Source of the DNA: Cavia porcellus
Lineage: Eukaryota; Chordata; Mammalia; Rodentia; Caviidae
NCBI RefSeq assembly: GCF_034190915.1
Contig: NW_026947545.1
Coordinates: 434,001 to 498,000 of the forward strand
Length of the DNA: 64,000 nucleotides
Reading direction: 5' to 3'
Both the position numbers and the translations under genes were made by a program. A model generated the notes under the pieces. That model saw only the letters and a program-made list of their open reading frames with translations, was not told the DNA's origin and did not search any database. Below, piece by piece: positions 11,899-24,894 of this stretch. Position 1 is the first letter of the stretch; each line of letters opens with the position of its first letter.

Positions 11899-14364
11899 GT
11901 GTGAATCGGAGGGTCTGAATTAAGATAGGCAGTGAGTGGCAACGTAGGATGGAGAAAAGCACCGCGGGGTGATCAGCATGGGGAGGTCCGGGAACATGCA
12001 GTGGCAATGTAGGATAGGTTTCTGAAAAACATCGCGGGGTGGTGCGCATTGTATGGGTGTGTGTTACCTTACATTCACTACTAGGAGTGAGAAAAACATC
12101 ACGGGGTGGTGCGCATTGTATGGGAGTGTGTTACATTACATTCATTAGTAGGAGTGAGAAAAACATCACGGGTTGGTGCGCATTGTATGGGTGTTTGTTA
12201 CATTACGTTCACTAGTAGGAGTGAGAAAAACATCACGGGGTGGTGTGAATCGGAGGGTCTGAATTAGGATAGGCAGTGAGTGGCAATGTAGGATGGAGAA
12301 AAGCACCGCGGGGTGGTCAGCATGGGGAGGTCAGGGAACATGCAGTGGCAATGTTGGATAGGTTTTTGAAAAACATCGCGGGGTGGTGCGCATTGTATGG
12401 GTGTGTGTTACATTACATTCAGTAGTAGGATTGAGAAAAACATCACGGGGTGGTGTGAATCGGAGGGTCTGAATTACGATAGGCAGTGAGTGGCAATGTA
12501 GGATGGAGAAAAGCACCGCAGGGTGGTCAGCATGGGGAGGTCAGGGAACATGCAGTGGCAATGTAGGATAGGTTTCTGAAAAACATCGCGGGGTGCTGCA
12601 CATTGTATGGGTGAGTGTTACATTACAGTCACTAGTAGGCGTGAGAAAAACATCACGGGGTGGTGCGCATTGTATGGGTGTGTGTTACATTACAGTCACT
12701 AGTAGGCGTGAGAAAAACATCACGGGGTGGTGCGCATTGTATGGGTGTGTGTTACATTACATTCACTAGTAGGAGTGTGAAAAACATGACGGGGTGGTGC
12801 GCATTGTATGGGTGTGTGTTACATTACATTCACTAGTAGGAGTGAGAAAAACATCACGGGGTGGTGCGCATTGTATGGCTGTGTGTTACATTACATTCAC
12901 TAGTAGGAGTGAGAAAAACATCACGGTGTGGTGCGCACTGTATGGGTGTGTGTTACATTACATTCACTAGTAGGAGTGAGGAACACATCACGGGGTGGTG
13001 CGCATTGTATGGGTGTGTGTTACATTACATTCACTAGTAGGAAGGAGAAAAACATCACGGGGTGGTGCGCATTGTATGGGTGTGTGTTACATTACATTCA
13101 CTAGTAGGAGAGAGAAAAACATCACGGTGTGGTGGGAATCGGAGGGTCTGAATTAGGATAGGCAGTGAGTGGCAATGTAGGATGGAGAAAAGCACCGCGG
13201 GTTGGTCAGCACTGGGAGGTCAGCGAACATGCAGTGGCAATGTAGGATAGGTTTCTGAAAATCATCGCGGGGTGGTGCGCATTATATGGGTGTGTGTTAC
13301 ATTACATTCACTAGTAGGAGTGAGAAAAACATCACGGGGTGGTGCGCATTGTATGGGTGTGTGTTACATTCCATTCACTAGTAGGAGTGAGAAAAACATC
13401 ACGGGGTGGTGTGAATCGGAGGGTCTAAATTAAGATAGGCAGTGAGTGGCAACGTAGGATGGAGAAAAGCACCACGGGGTGATCAGCATGTTGAGGTCAG
13501 CGAACATGCAATGGCAATTTAGGATAGGTTTCTGAAAAACATCGCGGAGTGGTGCGCATTGTATGGGTGTGTGTTACATTACATTCACTAGTAGGAGTGA
13601 GAAAAACATCACGGGGTGGTGCGCATTGTATGGGTGTGTGTTACATTACATTCACTAGTAGGAGTGAGAAAAACATCACAGGGTGGTGCGCATTGTATGG
13701 GTGTGTGTTACATTACATTCACTAGTAGGAGTGAGAAAAACATCACGGGGTGGTGTGCATTGTATGGGTGTGTGTTACATTACATTCATTAGTAGGAGTG
13801 AGAAAAATATCACGGGGTGGTGCGCATTGTATGGGTGTGTGTTACATTACATTCACTAGTAGGAGTGAGAAAAACATCACGGGGTGTTGCGCATTGTATG
13901 GGTGGGTGTTACATTACATTCACTAGTAGGAGTGAGAAAATCATCACGGTGTGGTGCGCATTGTATGGGTGTGTGTTACATTACGTTCACTAGTAGGAGT
14001 GAGAAAAACATCACTGGGTGGTGTGAATCGGAGGGTCTGAATTAGGATAGGCAGTGAGTGGCAACGTAGGATGGAGAAAAGCACCGCGGGGTGATCAGCA
14101 TGGGGAGGTCCGGGAACATGCAGTGGCAATGTAGGATAGGTTTCTGAAAAACATCGCGGGGTGGTGCGCATTGTATGGGTGTGTGTTACATTACATTCAC
14201 TACTAGGAGTGAGAAAAACATCACGGGGTGGTGCGCATTGTATGGGAGTGTGTTACATTACATTCATTAGTAGGAGTGAGAAAAACATCACGGGGTGGTG
14301 CGCATTGTATGGGTGTTTTTTACATTACGTTCACTAGTAGGAGTGAGAAAAACATCACGGGGTG
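11899..14364. repeat. Mixed cassettes; 2,122-bp offset duplication
   Basis: B cassettes start at 11899, 12243, 12453, 13132, 13409 and 14021, with A counts of 3, 1, 8, 2, 7 and 3. The stretch 11820-12240 recurs at about 13942-14362 (offset 2,122), sharing ATTACGTTCAC, TCCGGGAACATG, ATTCACTACTAGG, GGGAGTGTGTTAC and ATTCATTAGTAGG. The B2 at 13409 has the ATGTTGAGGTCAGCG form, matching the left edge of the window. Confidence 0.85.
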
Positions 14365-17300
14365 GTGTGAATCGGAGGGTCTGAATTAGGATAGGCAGTG
14401 AGTGGCAATGTAGGATGGAGAAATGCACCGCGGGGTGGTCAGCATGGGGAGGTCCGGGAACATGCAGTGGCAATGTAGGATAGGTTTCTGAAAAACATCG
14501 CGGGGTGGTGCGCATTGTATGGGTGTGTGTTACATTACATTCACTAGTAGGAGTGAGAAAAACATCACGGGGTGCTGCGCATTGTATGGGTGTGTGTTAC
14601 ATTACATTCACTAGTAGGAGTGAGAAAAACATCGCGGGGTGGTGCGCATTGTATGGGTGTGTGTTACATTACATTCACTAGTAGGAGTGAGAAATACATC
14701 ACGGGGTTGTGCGCATTGTATGGGTGTGTGTTACATTACATTCACTAGTAGGAGTGAGAAAAACATCGCGGGGTGGTGCGCATTGTATGGGTGTGTGTTA
14801 CATTACATTCACTAGTAGGAGTGAGAAAAACATCACGGGGTTGTGCGCATTGTATGGGTGTGTGTTACATTACATTCACTGGTAGGAGTGAGAAAAACAT
14901 CGCGGGGTGGTGCGCATTGTATGGGTGTGTGTTACATTACATTCACTAGTAGGAGTGAGAAAAACATCGCGGGGTGGTGCGCATTGTATGGGTGTGTGTT
15001 ACATTACATTCACTAGTAGGAGTGAGAAAAACATCATGGGGTGGTGCGCATTGTATGGGTGTGTGTTATATTACATTCACTAGTAGCAGTGAGAAAAACA
15101 TCACGGGGTGGTGTGAATTGGAGGGTCTGAATTAGAATAGGCAGTGAGTGGCAATGTAGGATGGAGAAAAGCACCGCGGGGTGGTCAGCATGGGGAAGTC
15201 AGGGAACATGCAGTGGCAATGTGCGATAGGTTTCTGAAAAACATCGCGGGGTTGTGCGCATTGTATGGGTGTGTGTTTCATTACATTCACTAGTAGGAGT
15301 GAGAAAAACATCACGGGGTGGTGCGCATTGTATGGGAGTGTGTTACATTACATTCATTAGTAGGAGTGAGAAAAACATCACGGGTTGGTGCGCATTGTAT
15401 GGGTGTTTGTTACATTACGTTCACTAGTAGGAGTGAGAAAAACATCACGGGGTGGTGTGAATCGGAGGGTCTGAATTAGGATAGGCAGTGAGTGGCAATG
15501 TAGGATGGAGAAAAGCACCGCGGGGTGGTCAGCATGGGGAGATCCGGGAACATGCAGTGGCAATGTAGGATAGGTTTTTGAAAAACATCGCAGGGTGGTG
15601 CGCATTGTATGGGTGTGTGTTACATTACATTCACTAGTAGGAGTGAGAAAAACATCCCGGGATGGTGTGAATCGGAGGATGTGAATTAGGATAGGCAGTG
15701 AGTGGCAATGAAGGATGGAGAAAAGCACTGCGGGGTGGTCAGCATGGGGAGGTCAATTAACAACCAGTGGCAATGTAGGATAGGTTTCTGAAAAACATCG
15801 CGGTGTGGTGCGCTTTGTATGGGTGTGTGTTACCTTACATTCACTAGTAGGAGTGAGAAAAACATCACGGGGAGGTGTGAATCGGAGGGTCTGAATTAGG
15901 GTAGGCAGTGAGTGGCAATGTAGGATTGAGAAAAGCACCGCGGGGTGGTCACCATGGGGAGGTCAGGGAACATGCACTGGCAATGTAGGATAGGTTTCTG
16001 AAAAACATCGCGGGGTGGTGCGCATTGTATGGATGTGTGTTACATTACATTCACTAGTAGGAGTGAGAAAAACATCACGGGGTGGTGTGCATTGTATGGG
16101 TGTGTGTTACATTTCATTCACTAGTAGGAGTGAGAAAAACATCACGGGGGGGTGTTAATCGGCTTGTCTGAATTAGGATAGGCAGTGAGTGGCAGTGTAG
16201 GATGGAGTAAAGCACCGCGGGGTGGTCAGCATGGTGAGGTCAGGGAACATGCAGTGGCAATGTAGGATAGGTTTCTGAAAAACATCGCGGGGTGGTGCGC
16301 ATTGTATGGGTGTGTGTTACATTACATACACTAGTAGGAGTGAGAAAAACATCATGGGGTGCTGCGCATTGTATGGGTGTGTGTTACATTACATTCACTA
16401 GTAGGAGTGAGAAAAACATCGCGGGGTGGTGCGCATTGTATGGGTGTGTGTTACATTACATTCACTAGTAGGAGTGAGAAAAACATCACGGGGTTGTGCG
16501 CATTGTATGGGTGTGTGTTACATTACATTCACTAGTAGGAGTGAGAAAAACATCGCGGGGTGGTGCGCATTGTATGGGTGTGTGTTACATTACATTCACT
16601 AGTAGGAGTGAGAAAAACATCACGGGGTGGTGCGCATTGTATGGGTGTGTGTTATATTACATTCACTAGTAGGAGTGAGAAAAACATCACGGGATGGTGT
16701 GAATCGGAGGGTCTGAATTAGAATAGGCAGTGTGTGGCAATGTAGGATGGAGAAAAGCACCGCGGGGTGGTCAGCATGGGGAAGTCAGGGAACATGCAGT
16801 GGCAATGTGGGATAGGTTTCTGAAAAACATCGCGGGGTTGTGCGCATTGTATGGGTGTGTGTTTTATTACATTCACTAGTAGGAGTGAGAAAAACATCAC
16901 GGGGTGGTGTGAATCGGAGGGTCTGAATTAGGATAGGCAGTGAGTGGCAATGTAGGATGGAGAAAATCACCACGGGTTGGTCAGCATGGGGAGGTCAGGG
17001 AACATGCAGTGGCAATGTAGGATAGGTTTCTGAAAAACATCGCGGGGTGGTGCGCATTGTATGGGTGTGTGTTACATTACATTCACTAGTAGGAGTGAGA
17101 AAAACACCACGGGGTGGTGCGCATTGTATGGGTGTGTGTTACATTACATTCACTAGTAGGAGTGAGAAAAACATCACGGGGTGGTGCGCATTGTATGGGT
17201 GTGTGTTACATTACATTCACTAGTAGGAGTGAGAAAAACATCACGGGGTGGTGGGAATTGGAAGGACTAAATTAGGATAGGCAGTGAGTGGCAATGTAGG

Positions 17301-17929
17301 ATGGAGAAAAGCACCGCGGGGTGGTCAGCATTGGGAGGTCAGGGAACATGCAGTGGCAATGTAGGATAGGTTTCTGAAAAACATCGCGGGGTGGTGCGCA
17401 TTGTATGGGAGTGTGTTACATTACATTCACTAGTAGGATTGAGAAAAACATCACGGGGTGGTTCGCATTGTATGGGTGTGTGTTACATTAGATTCACCAG
17501 TAGGAGTGAGAAAAACATCACGCGGCGGTGCGTATTGTATGGGTGTGTGTTACATTACATTCACTATTAGGAGTGCGAAAAACATCACAGGGTGGTGCGC
17601 ATTGTATGGGTGTGTGTTACATTACATTCACTAGTAGGAGTGAGAAAAACATCACGGGGTGGTGTGCATTGTATGGGTGTGTGTTACATTACATTCACTA
17701 GTAGGAGTGAGAAAAATATCACGGGGTGGTGCGCATTGTATTGGTGTATGCTACATTATATTCTCTAGTAGGAGTGAGAAAAACATCACGGGGTGGTGCG
17801 CACTGTATGGGTGTGTGTTACATTACATTCACTAGTAGGAGTGAGAAAAACTTCACGGGGTGGTGCGCATTTTATGGGTGTGTGTTACATTATATTCACT
17901 AGTAGGAGTGAGAAAAACATCACGCGGTG
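14365..17929. repeat. Mixed cassettes, short-n cluster
   Basis: B cassettes start at 14365, 15111, 15455, 15665, 15875, 16152, 16697, 16907 and 17251. A counts are 9, 3, 1, 1, 2, 6, 1, 3 and 8. Cassettes at 15111 and 16697 share GAATAGGCAG, GGGGAAGTCAGG and an ATGTGSGATAGG variant at an offset of 1,586 bases. Several A units in 14600-15000 and 16400-16560 carry CATCGCGGGG, normally the B2 tail form, alternating with CACGGGGTTGTG. No gene is visible. Confidence 0.85.
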
Positions 17930-20874
17930 GTGTGAATCGGAGGGTCTGTATTAGGATAGGCAGTGAGTGGCAATGTAGGATGGAGAAAAGCACCGCGGTG
18001 TGGTCAGGATGGGGAAGTCAGGGAACATGCAGTGGAAATGTAGGATAGGTTTCTGAAAAACATCGCGGGGTGGTGCGCATTGTATGGGTTTGTGTTACAT
18101 TTCATTCACTAGTAGGAGTGAGAAAAACATCACGGGGTGGTGTGAATCGGAGGGTCTGAATTAGGATAGGCAGTGAGTGGCAATATAGGATGGAGAAAAG
18201 CACCGTGGGTTGCTCAGCATGGGGAGGTCAGGGAACATGCAGTGGCAATGTAGGATAGGTTTCTGAAAACCATCGCGGGGTGGTGCGCATTGTATGGTTG
18301 TGTGTTACATTACATTCACTAGTAGGAGTGAGAAAAACATCACGGGGTGGTGCGCATTTTATGGGTGTGTGTTACATTACATTCACTAGTAGGAGTGAGA
18401 AAAACATCACGGGGTGCTGCGCATTGTATGGGTGTGTGTTACATTACATTCACTAGTAGGAGTGAGAAAAACATCACGGGGTGGTGCGCATTGTATGGTT
18501 GTGTGTTACATTACATTCACTAGTAGGAGTGAGAAAAACATCACGGGGTGGTGCGCATTGTATGGGTGTGTGTTACATTACATTCACTAGTAGGAGTGTG
18601 AAAAACATGACGGGGTGGTGCGCATTGTGTGGGTGTGTGTTACATTACATTTACTAGTAGGAGTGAGAAAAACATCACGGGGTGGTGCGCATTGTATGGG
18701 TGTGTGTTACATTACATTCAATAGTAGGAGTGAGAAAAACATCACGGAGTGGTGCGCTTTTTATGGGTGTGTGTTACATTACATTCACTAGTAGGAATGC
18801 GAAAAACGTCACGGGGTGGTGCGCATTGTATGGGTGTGTGTTACATTACATTCACTAGTAGGAGAGAGAAAAACATCACGGGGTGGTGGGAATCGGAGGG
18901 TCTGAATTAGGATAGGCAGTGAGTGGCAATTTAGGATGGAGAAAAACACCGCGGGGTGGTCAGCATTGGGAGGTCAGGGAACATGCAGTGGCAATGTAGG
19001 ATAGGTTTCTGAAAAACATCGCAGGGTGGTGCGTATTTTATGGGTGTGTGTTACATAACATTCACTAGTCGGAGTGAGAAAAACATCACGGGGTGGTTCG
19101 CATTGTATGGGTGTGTGTTACATTACATTCACTAGTAGGAGTGAGAAAAACATCACGGGGTGGTACGCATTGTATGGGTGTGTGTTACATTACATTCACT
19201 AGTAGGAGTGAGAAAAACATCACGGCGTGGTGCGCATTGTATGGGTGTGTGTTACATTACATTCACTAGTAGGAGTGAGAAAAACATCACGGCGTGGTGC
19301 GCATTGTATGGGTGTGTGTTACATTACATTCACTAGTAGGAATGAGAAAAAGATCACGGGGTGGTGTGAATCGGAGTGTCTGAATTAGGATAGGCAGTGA
19401 GTGGTAATGTAGGATGGAGAAAAGCACCGCGAGGTGGTCAGCATGGGGAGGTCAGGGAACATGCAGTGGCAACATAGGATAGATTTCTGAAAAACATCGC
19501 GGGGTGGTGCGCATTGTATGAGTGTGTTTTACATTACATTCACAAGTAGGAGTGAGAAAAACATCACGGCGTGGTGCGCATTTGTATGGGTGTGTGTTAC
19601 ATTACATTCACTAGTAGGAGTGAGAAAAACATCACGGGGTGGTGCGCATTGTATGGGTGTGTGTTACATTACATTCACTAGTAGGAGTGAGAAAAACATC
19701 ACGGGGTGGTGGGAATCGGAGGGTCTGAATTAGGATAGGCAGTGAGTGGCAATGTAGGATGGAGAAAAGCACCGCGGGGTGGTCAGCATTGGGAGGTCAG
19801 GGAACATGCAGTGGCAATGTAGGATAGGTTTCTGAAAAACATCGCGGGGTGGTGCACATTGTATGGGTGAGTGTTACATTACATTCACTAGTAGGAGTGA
19901 GAAAAACATCACGGGGTGATGCGCATTGTATTGGTGTGTGTTACATTACATTCACTAGTAGGAGTGAGAAAAACATCACGGGGTGGTTCGCATTGTATCG
20001 GTGTGCGTTACATTACATTCACCAGTAGGAGTGAGAAAAACTTCACGGGGTGGTGCGCATTTTATGGGTGTGTGTTACATTACATTCACTAGTAGGAGTG
20101 AGAAAACCATCACGGGGTGGTGTGAATCGGAGGGTCTGAATTAGGATAGGCAGTGAGTGGCAATGTAGGATGGAGAAAAGCACCGCTTTGTGGTCAGCAT
20201 GGGGAAGTCAGGGAACATGCAGTGGCAATGTAGGATAGGTTTCTGAAAAACATCGCTGGGTGGTGCGCATTGTATGGGTGTGTGTTACATTACATTCACT
20301 AGTAGGAGTGAGAAAAACATCACGGGGTGGTGTGAATCGGAGGGTCTGAATTAGGATAGGCAGTGAGTGGCAATGTAGGATGGAGAAAAGCACCGCGGGT
20401 TGCTCAGCATGGGGAGGTCAGGGAACATGCAGTGGCAATGTAGGATAGGTTTCTGAAAACCATCGCGCGGTGGTGCGCATTGTATGGTTGTGTGTTACAT
20501 TACATTCACTAGTAGGAGTGAGAAAAATATCATGGGGTGGTGCGCATTGTATGGGTGTGTGTTACATTTCATTCACTAGTAGGAGTGAGAAAAACATCAC
20601 GGGGTGCTGCGCATTGTATGGGTGTGTGTTACATTACATTCACTAGTAGGAGTGAGAAAAACATCACGGGGTGGTGCGCATTGTATGGGTGTGTGTTACA
20701 TTACATTCACTAGTAGGAGTGAGGAAAACATCACGGGGTGGTGCGCATTGTATGGGTGTGTGTTATATTACATTCACTAGTAGGAGTGAGAAAAACATCA
20801 CGGGATGGTGCGCATTGTATGGGTGTGTGTTACATTACATTCACTAGTAGGAGTGAGAAAAACATCACGGGGTG
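17930..20874. repeat. 2,190-bp offset duplication
   Basis: B cassettes start at 17930, 18140, 18886, 19364, 19709, 20120 and 20330, with A counts of 1, 9, 5, 3, 4, 1 and 6. The pair at 17930 and 18140 recurs at 20120 and 20330, both offset by 2,190 bases. Shared markers are GGGGAAGTCAGG, GGGTTGCTCAGCATG, TCTGAAAACCATCGC and GTATGGTTGTGTG. Between the two copies A runs of 9, 5, 3 and 4 are interleaved, so only the cassette pair and flanks are duplicated. Confidence 0.85.
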
Positions 20875-22774
20875 GTGTGAATCGGAGGGTCTGAATTAGG
20901 ATAGGCAGTGAGTGGCTATGTAGGATGGAGAAAAGCACCGCGGGGTGGTCAGCATGGGGAGGTCAGGGAACATGCAGTGGCAATGTAGGATAGGTTTCTG
21001 AAAAACATCACGGGGTGGTGCGCATTGTATGGGTGTGTGTTACATTACTTTCACTAGTAGGAGTGAGAAAAACATCACGGGGTGGTGCGCATTGTATGGG
21101 TGTGTGTTACATTACATTCACTAGTAGGAGTGAGAAAAACATCACGGGGTGGTGCGCATTGTATGGGTGTGTGTTACATTACATTCACTAGTAGGAGTGA
21201 GAAAAACATCACGGGGTGGTGCGCATTGTATGGGTGGGTGTTACATTACATTCACTAGTAGGAGTGAGAAAAACATCACGGGGTGGTGCGCATTGTATGG
21301 CTGTGTGTTACATTACATTCACCAGTAGGCGTGAGAAAAACATCACGGGGTGGTGCGCATTGTATGGGTGTGTGTTACATTACATTCACTGGTAGGAGTG
21401 AGAAAAACATCACGGGGTGGTGCGCATTGTATTGGTGTGTGTTACATTACATTAACTAGTAGGAGTGAGAAAAACATCATGGGGTGTTGGGAATCGGAGG
21501 GTCTGAATTAGGATAGGCAGTGAGTGGCAATGTAGGATGGAGAAAAGCACCGCGGGGTGGTCAGCATGAGGAGGTCAGGGAACATGCAGTGGCAATGTAG
21601 GATAGGTTTCTGAAGAGCATCGCGGGGTCGTGCGCATTGTATGTGTGTGTTACATTACATTCACTAGTAGGAGTGAGAAAAACATCGCGGGGTGGTGCGC
21701 ATTGTATGGGTGTGTGTTACATTACATTCACTAGTAGGAGTGAGGAAAACATCACGGGGTGATGCGCATTGTATGGGTGTGTGTTACATTACATTCACTA
21801 GTAGGAGTGAGAAAAACATCACGGGGTGGTGCGCATTGTATGGGTGTGTGTTACATTACATTCACTAGTAGGAGTGAGAAAAACATCACGGGGTGGTGCG
21901 CATTGTATGGGTGTGTGTTACATTACATTCACTAGTAGGAGTGAGAAAAACATCACGGGGTGGTGCGCATTGTATGGGTGTGTGTTACATTACATTCACT
22001 AGTAGGAGTGAGAAAAACATCACGGGGTGGTGCGCATTGTATGGGTGGGTGTTACATTACATTCACTAGTAGGAGTGAGAAAAACATCACGGGGTGGTGC
22101 GCATTGTATGGGTGTGTGTTACATTACATTCACTAGTAGGCGTGAGAAAAACATCACGGGGTGGTGCGCATTGTATGGGTGTGTGTTACATTACATTCAC
22201 TGGTAGGAGTGAGAAAAAACATCACGGGGTGGTGCGCATTGTATTGGTGTGTGTTACATTACATTAACTAGTAGGAGTGAGAAAAACATCATGGGGTGTT
22301 GGGAATCGGAGGGTCTGAATTAGGATAGGCAGTGAGTGGCAATGTAGGATGGAGAAAAGCACCGCGGGGTGGTCAGCATGAGGAGGTCAGGGAACATGCA
22401 GTGGCAATGTAGGATAGGTTTCTGAAGAGCATCGCGGGGTCGTGCGCATTGTATGTGTGTGTTACATTACATTCACTAGTAGGAGTGAGAAAAACATCGC
22501 GGGGTGGTGCGCATTGTATGGGTGTGTGTTACATTACATTCACTAGTAGGAGTGAGAAAAACATCACGGGGTGATGCGCATTGTATGGGTGTGTGTTACA
22601 TTACATTCACTAGTAGGAGTGAGAAAAACATCACGGGGTGGTGCGCATTGTATGGGTGTGTGTTACATTACATTCACTAGTAGGAGTGAGAAAAACATCA
22701 CGGGGTGGTGCGCATTGTATGGGTGTGTGTTACATTACATTCACTAGTAGGAGTGAGAAAAACATCACGGGGTG
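20875..22774. repeat. Tandem 812-bp duplication
   Basis: B cassettes start at 20875, 21487 and 22299, with A counts of 7, 10 and 5. Segments of about 812 bases (one B cassette plus ten A units) are repeated, roughly 21,250-22,060 onto 22,060-22,775. Shared marks are GGGTGTTGGGAATCGG, AGGAGGTCAGG, TCTGAAGAGCATCGC, GGGTCGTGCGC and the two-base loss TTGTATGTGTGTGTTAC (near 21640 and 22452). The expected length 143+670 is 813; the two-base loss and one extra A in the homopolymer near 22220 give 812. Confidence 0.9.
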
Positions 22775-24894
22775 GTTTGAATCGGAGGGTCTGAATTAGC
22801 ATAGGCAGTGAGGGGCAATGTAGGATGGAGAAAAGCACTGCAGGGTGGTCCCATGGGGAGGTCAAGGAACATGCAGTGGCAATGTAGGATAGGTTTCTGA
22901 AAAACATCGTGGGGTGGTGCGCATTGTATGGGTGTGTGTTACATTACATTCACTAGTAGGAGTGAGAAAAACATCACGTGTGAGGTGCATTGTATTGGTG
23001 TGTGTTACATTACATTCACTAGTAGGAGTGAGAAAAACATCACGGGATGGTGCGCATTGTATGGGTGTGTGTTACATTACATTCACTAGTAGGAGTGAGA
23101 AAAACATCACGGGGTGGTGTGAATCGGAGGGTCAGAATTAGGATAGGCAGTGAGTGGCAATGTAGGATGGAGAAAAGCACCGCAGGGTGGTCAGCATGGG
23201 GAGGTCAGGGAACATGCAGTGGCAATGTAGGATAGGATTCTGAAAAACATCCTGGGGTGGTGCGCATTGTATGGGTGTGTGTTACATTACATTCACGAGT
23301 AGGAGTGTGAAAAACATGACGGGCTGGTGCGCATTGTATGGGTGTGTGTTACATTACATTCACTAGTAGGAGTGAGAAAAACATTACGGGGTGGTGCACA
23401 TTGTATGGGTGTGTGTTACATTACATTCACTAGTAGGAGTGAGAAAAACATCTCGGGGAGGTGTGAATCGGAGGGTCTGAATTAGGATAGGCAGTGAGTG
23501 GCAATGTAGGATTGAGAAAAGCACCGCGGGGTGGTCACCATGGGGAGGTCAGGGAACATGCTCTGGCAATGTAGGACAGGTTTCCTAAAAACATCACGGG
23601 GTGGTGCGCATTGTATGGGTGTGTGTTACATTACATTCACTAGTAGGAGTGAGAAAAACATCACGGGTTGGTGTGAATCGGAGGGTCTGAATTAGGATAA
23701 GCAGTGAGTGGCAATGTAGGATGGAAAAAAGCACCGCGGGTTTGTCAGCATGGGGAGGGCAGGGAACATGCAGTGGCAATGTAGGATAGGTTTCTTAAAA
23801 ACATCGCGGGGTGGTGCGCATTGTATGGGTGTGTGTTACATTACATTCACTAGTAGGAGTGAGAAAAACATCACGGTGTGGTGTGCATTTTATGGGTGTG
23901 TGTTACATTACATTCACTAGTAGGAGTGAGAAAAACTTCACGGGGTGGTGCGCATTGTATGGGTGGGTGTTACATTACATTCACTAGTAGGAGTGTGAAA
24001 AACATGACAGGGTGGTGCGCATTGTATGGGTGTGTGTTATATTACATTCACTAGTAGGAGTGAGAAAAACATCACGGGGTGGTGTGAATCGGAGGGTCTG
24101 AATTAGGATAGGCAGTGAGTGGCAATGTAGGATGGAAAAAAGCACCGCGGGGTGGTCAGCATGGGGAGGGCAGGGAACATGCAGTGGCAATGTAGGATAC
24201 TTTTCTGAAAAACATCGCGGGGTGGTGCGCATTGTATGGGTGTGTGTTACATTACATTCACTAGTAGGAGTGAGAAAAACATCACGGTGTGGTGTGCATT
24301 GTATGGGTGTGTGTTACATTACATTCACTAGTAGGAGTGAGAAAAACTTCACGGGGTGGTGCGCATTGTATGGGTGGGTGTTACATTACATTCACTAGTA
24401 GGAGTGAGAAAAACATCTCGGGGTGGTGCGCATTGTATGGGTGTGTGTTACATTACATTCACTAGTAGGCGTGAGAAAAACATCACGGGGTGGTGCGCAT
24501 TGTATGGGTGTGTGTTACATTACATTCACTAGTAGGAGTGTGAAAAACATGATAGGGTGGTGCGCATTGTATGGGTGTGTGTTACATTACATTCACTAGT
24601 AGGAGTGAGAAAAACATCACGGGGTGGTGCGCATTGTATGGGTGTGTGTTACATTACATTCACTAGTAGGAGTGAGAAAAACATCAAGGGGTGGTGCGCA
24701 TTGTATGGGTGTGTGTTACATTACATTCACTAGTAGGAGTGAGAAAAACATCACGGGGTGGTGCCCATTGTATGGGTGTGTGTTACATTACATTCACTAG
24801 TAGGAGTGAGAAAAACATCACGGGGTGGTGCGCATTGTATGGGTGTGTGTTACATTACATTCACTAGTAGGAGTGAGAAAAACATCACGGGGTG
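22775..24894. repeat. Mixed cassettes with beta-type B
   Basis: B cassettes start at 22775, 23117, 23461, 23671 and 24082, with A counts of 3, 3, 1, 4 and 10. The cassette at 23461 is the first of a beta subtype defined by CATCTCGGGGAGG before it, GGATTGAGAAAAG in B1, GTCACCATGGGG in B2 and ATGCTCTGGCAATG. That subtype recurs near 34573, 38023, 44905, 47992 and 56716. The run 24225-24894 has ten A units and includes the AGGCGTGAG then GTGTGAAAAACATGA pair. Confidence 0.87.

Noticed and set aside
24132..24398. Plus-strand frame starting MEKSTAGWSAW that spans B2 into A (also near 54969)
   Set aside because: It begins at GGATGGAG/GGATGGAAA in B1 and runs only until the A units cycle to a stop; no homology or conserved length.
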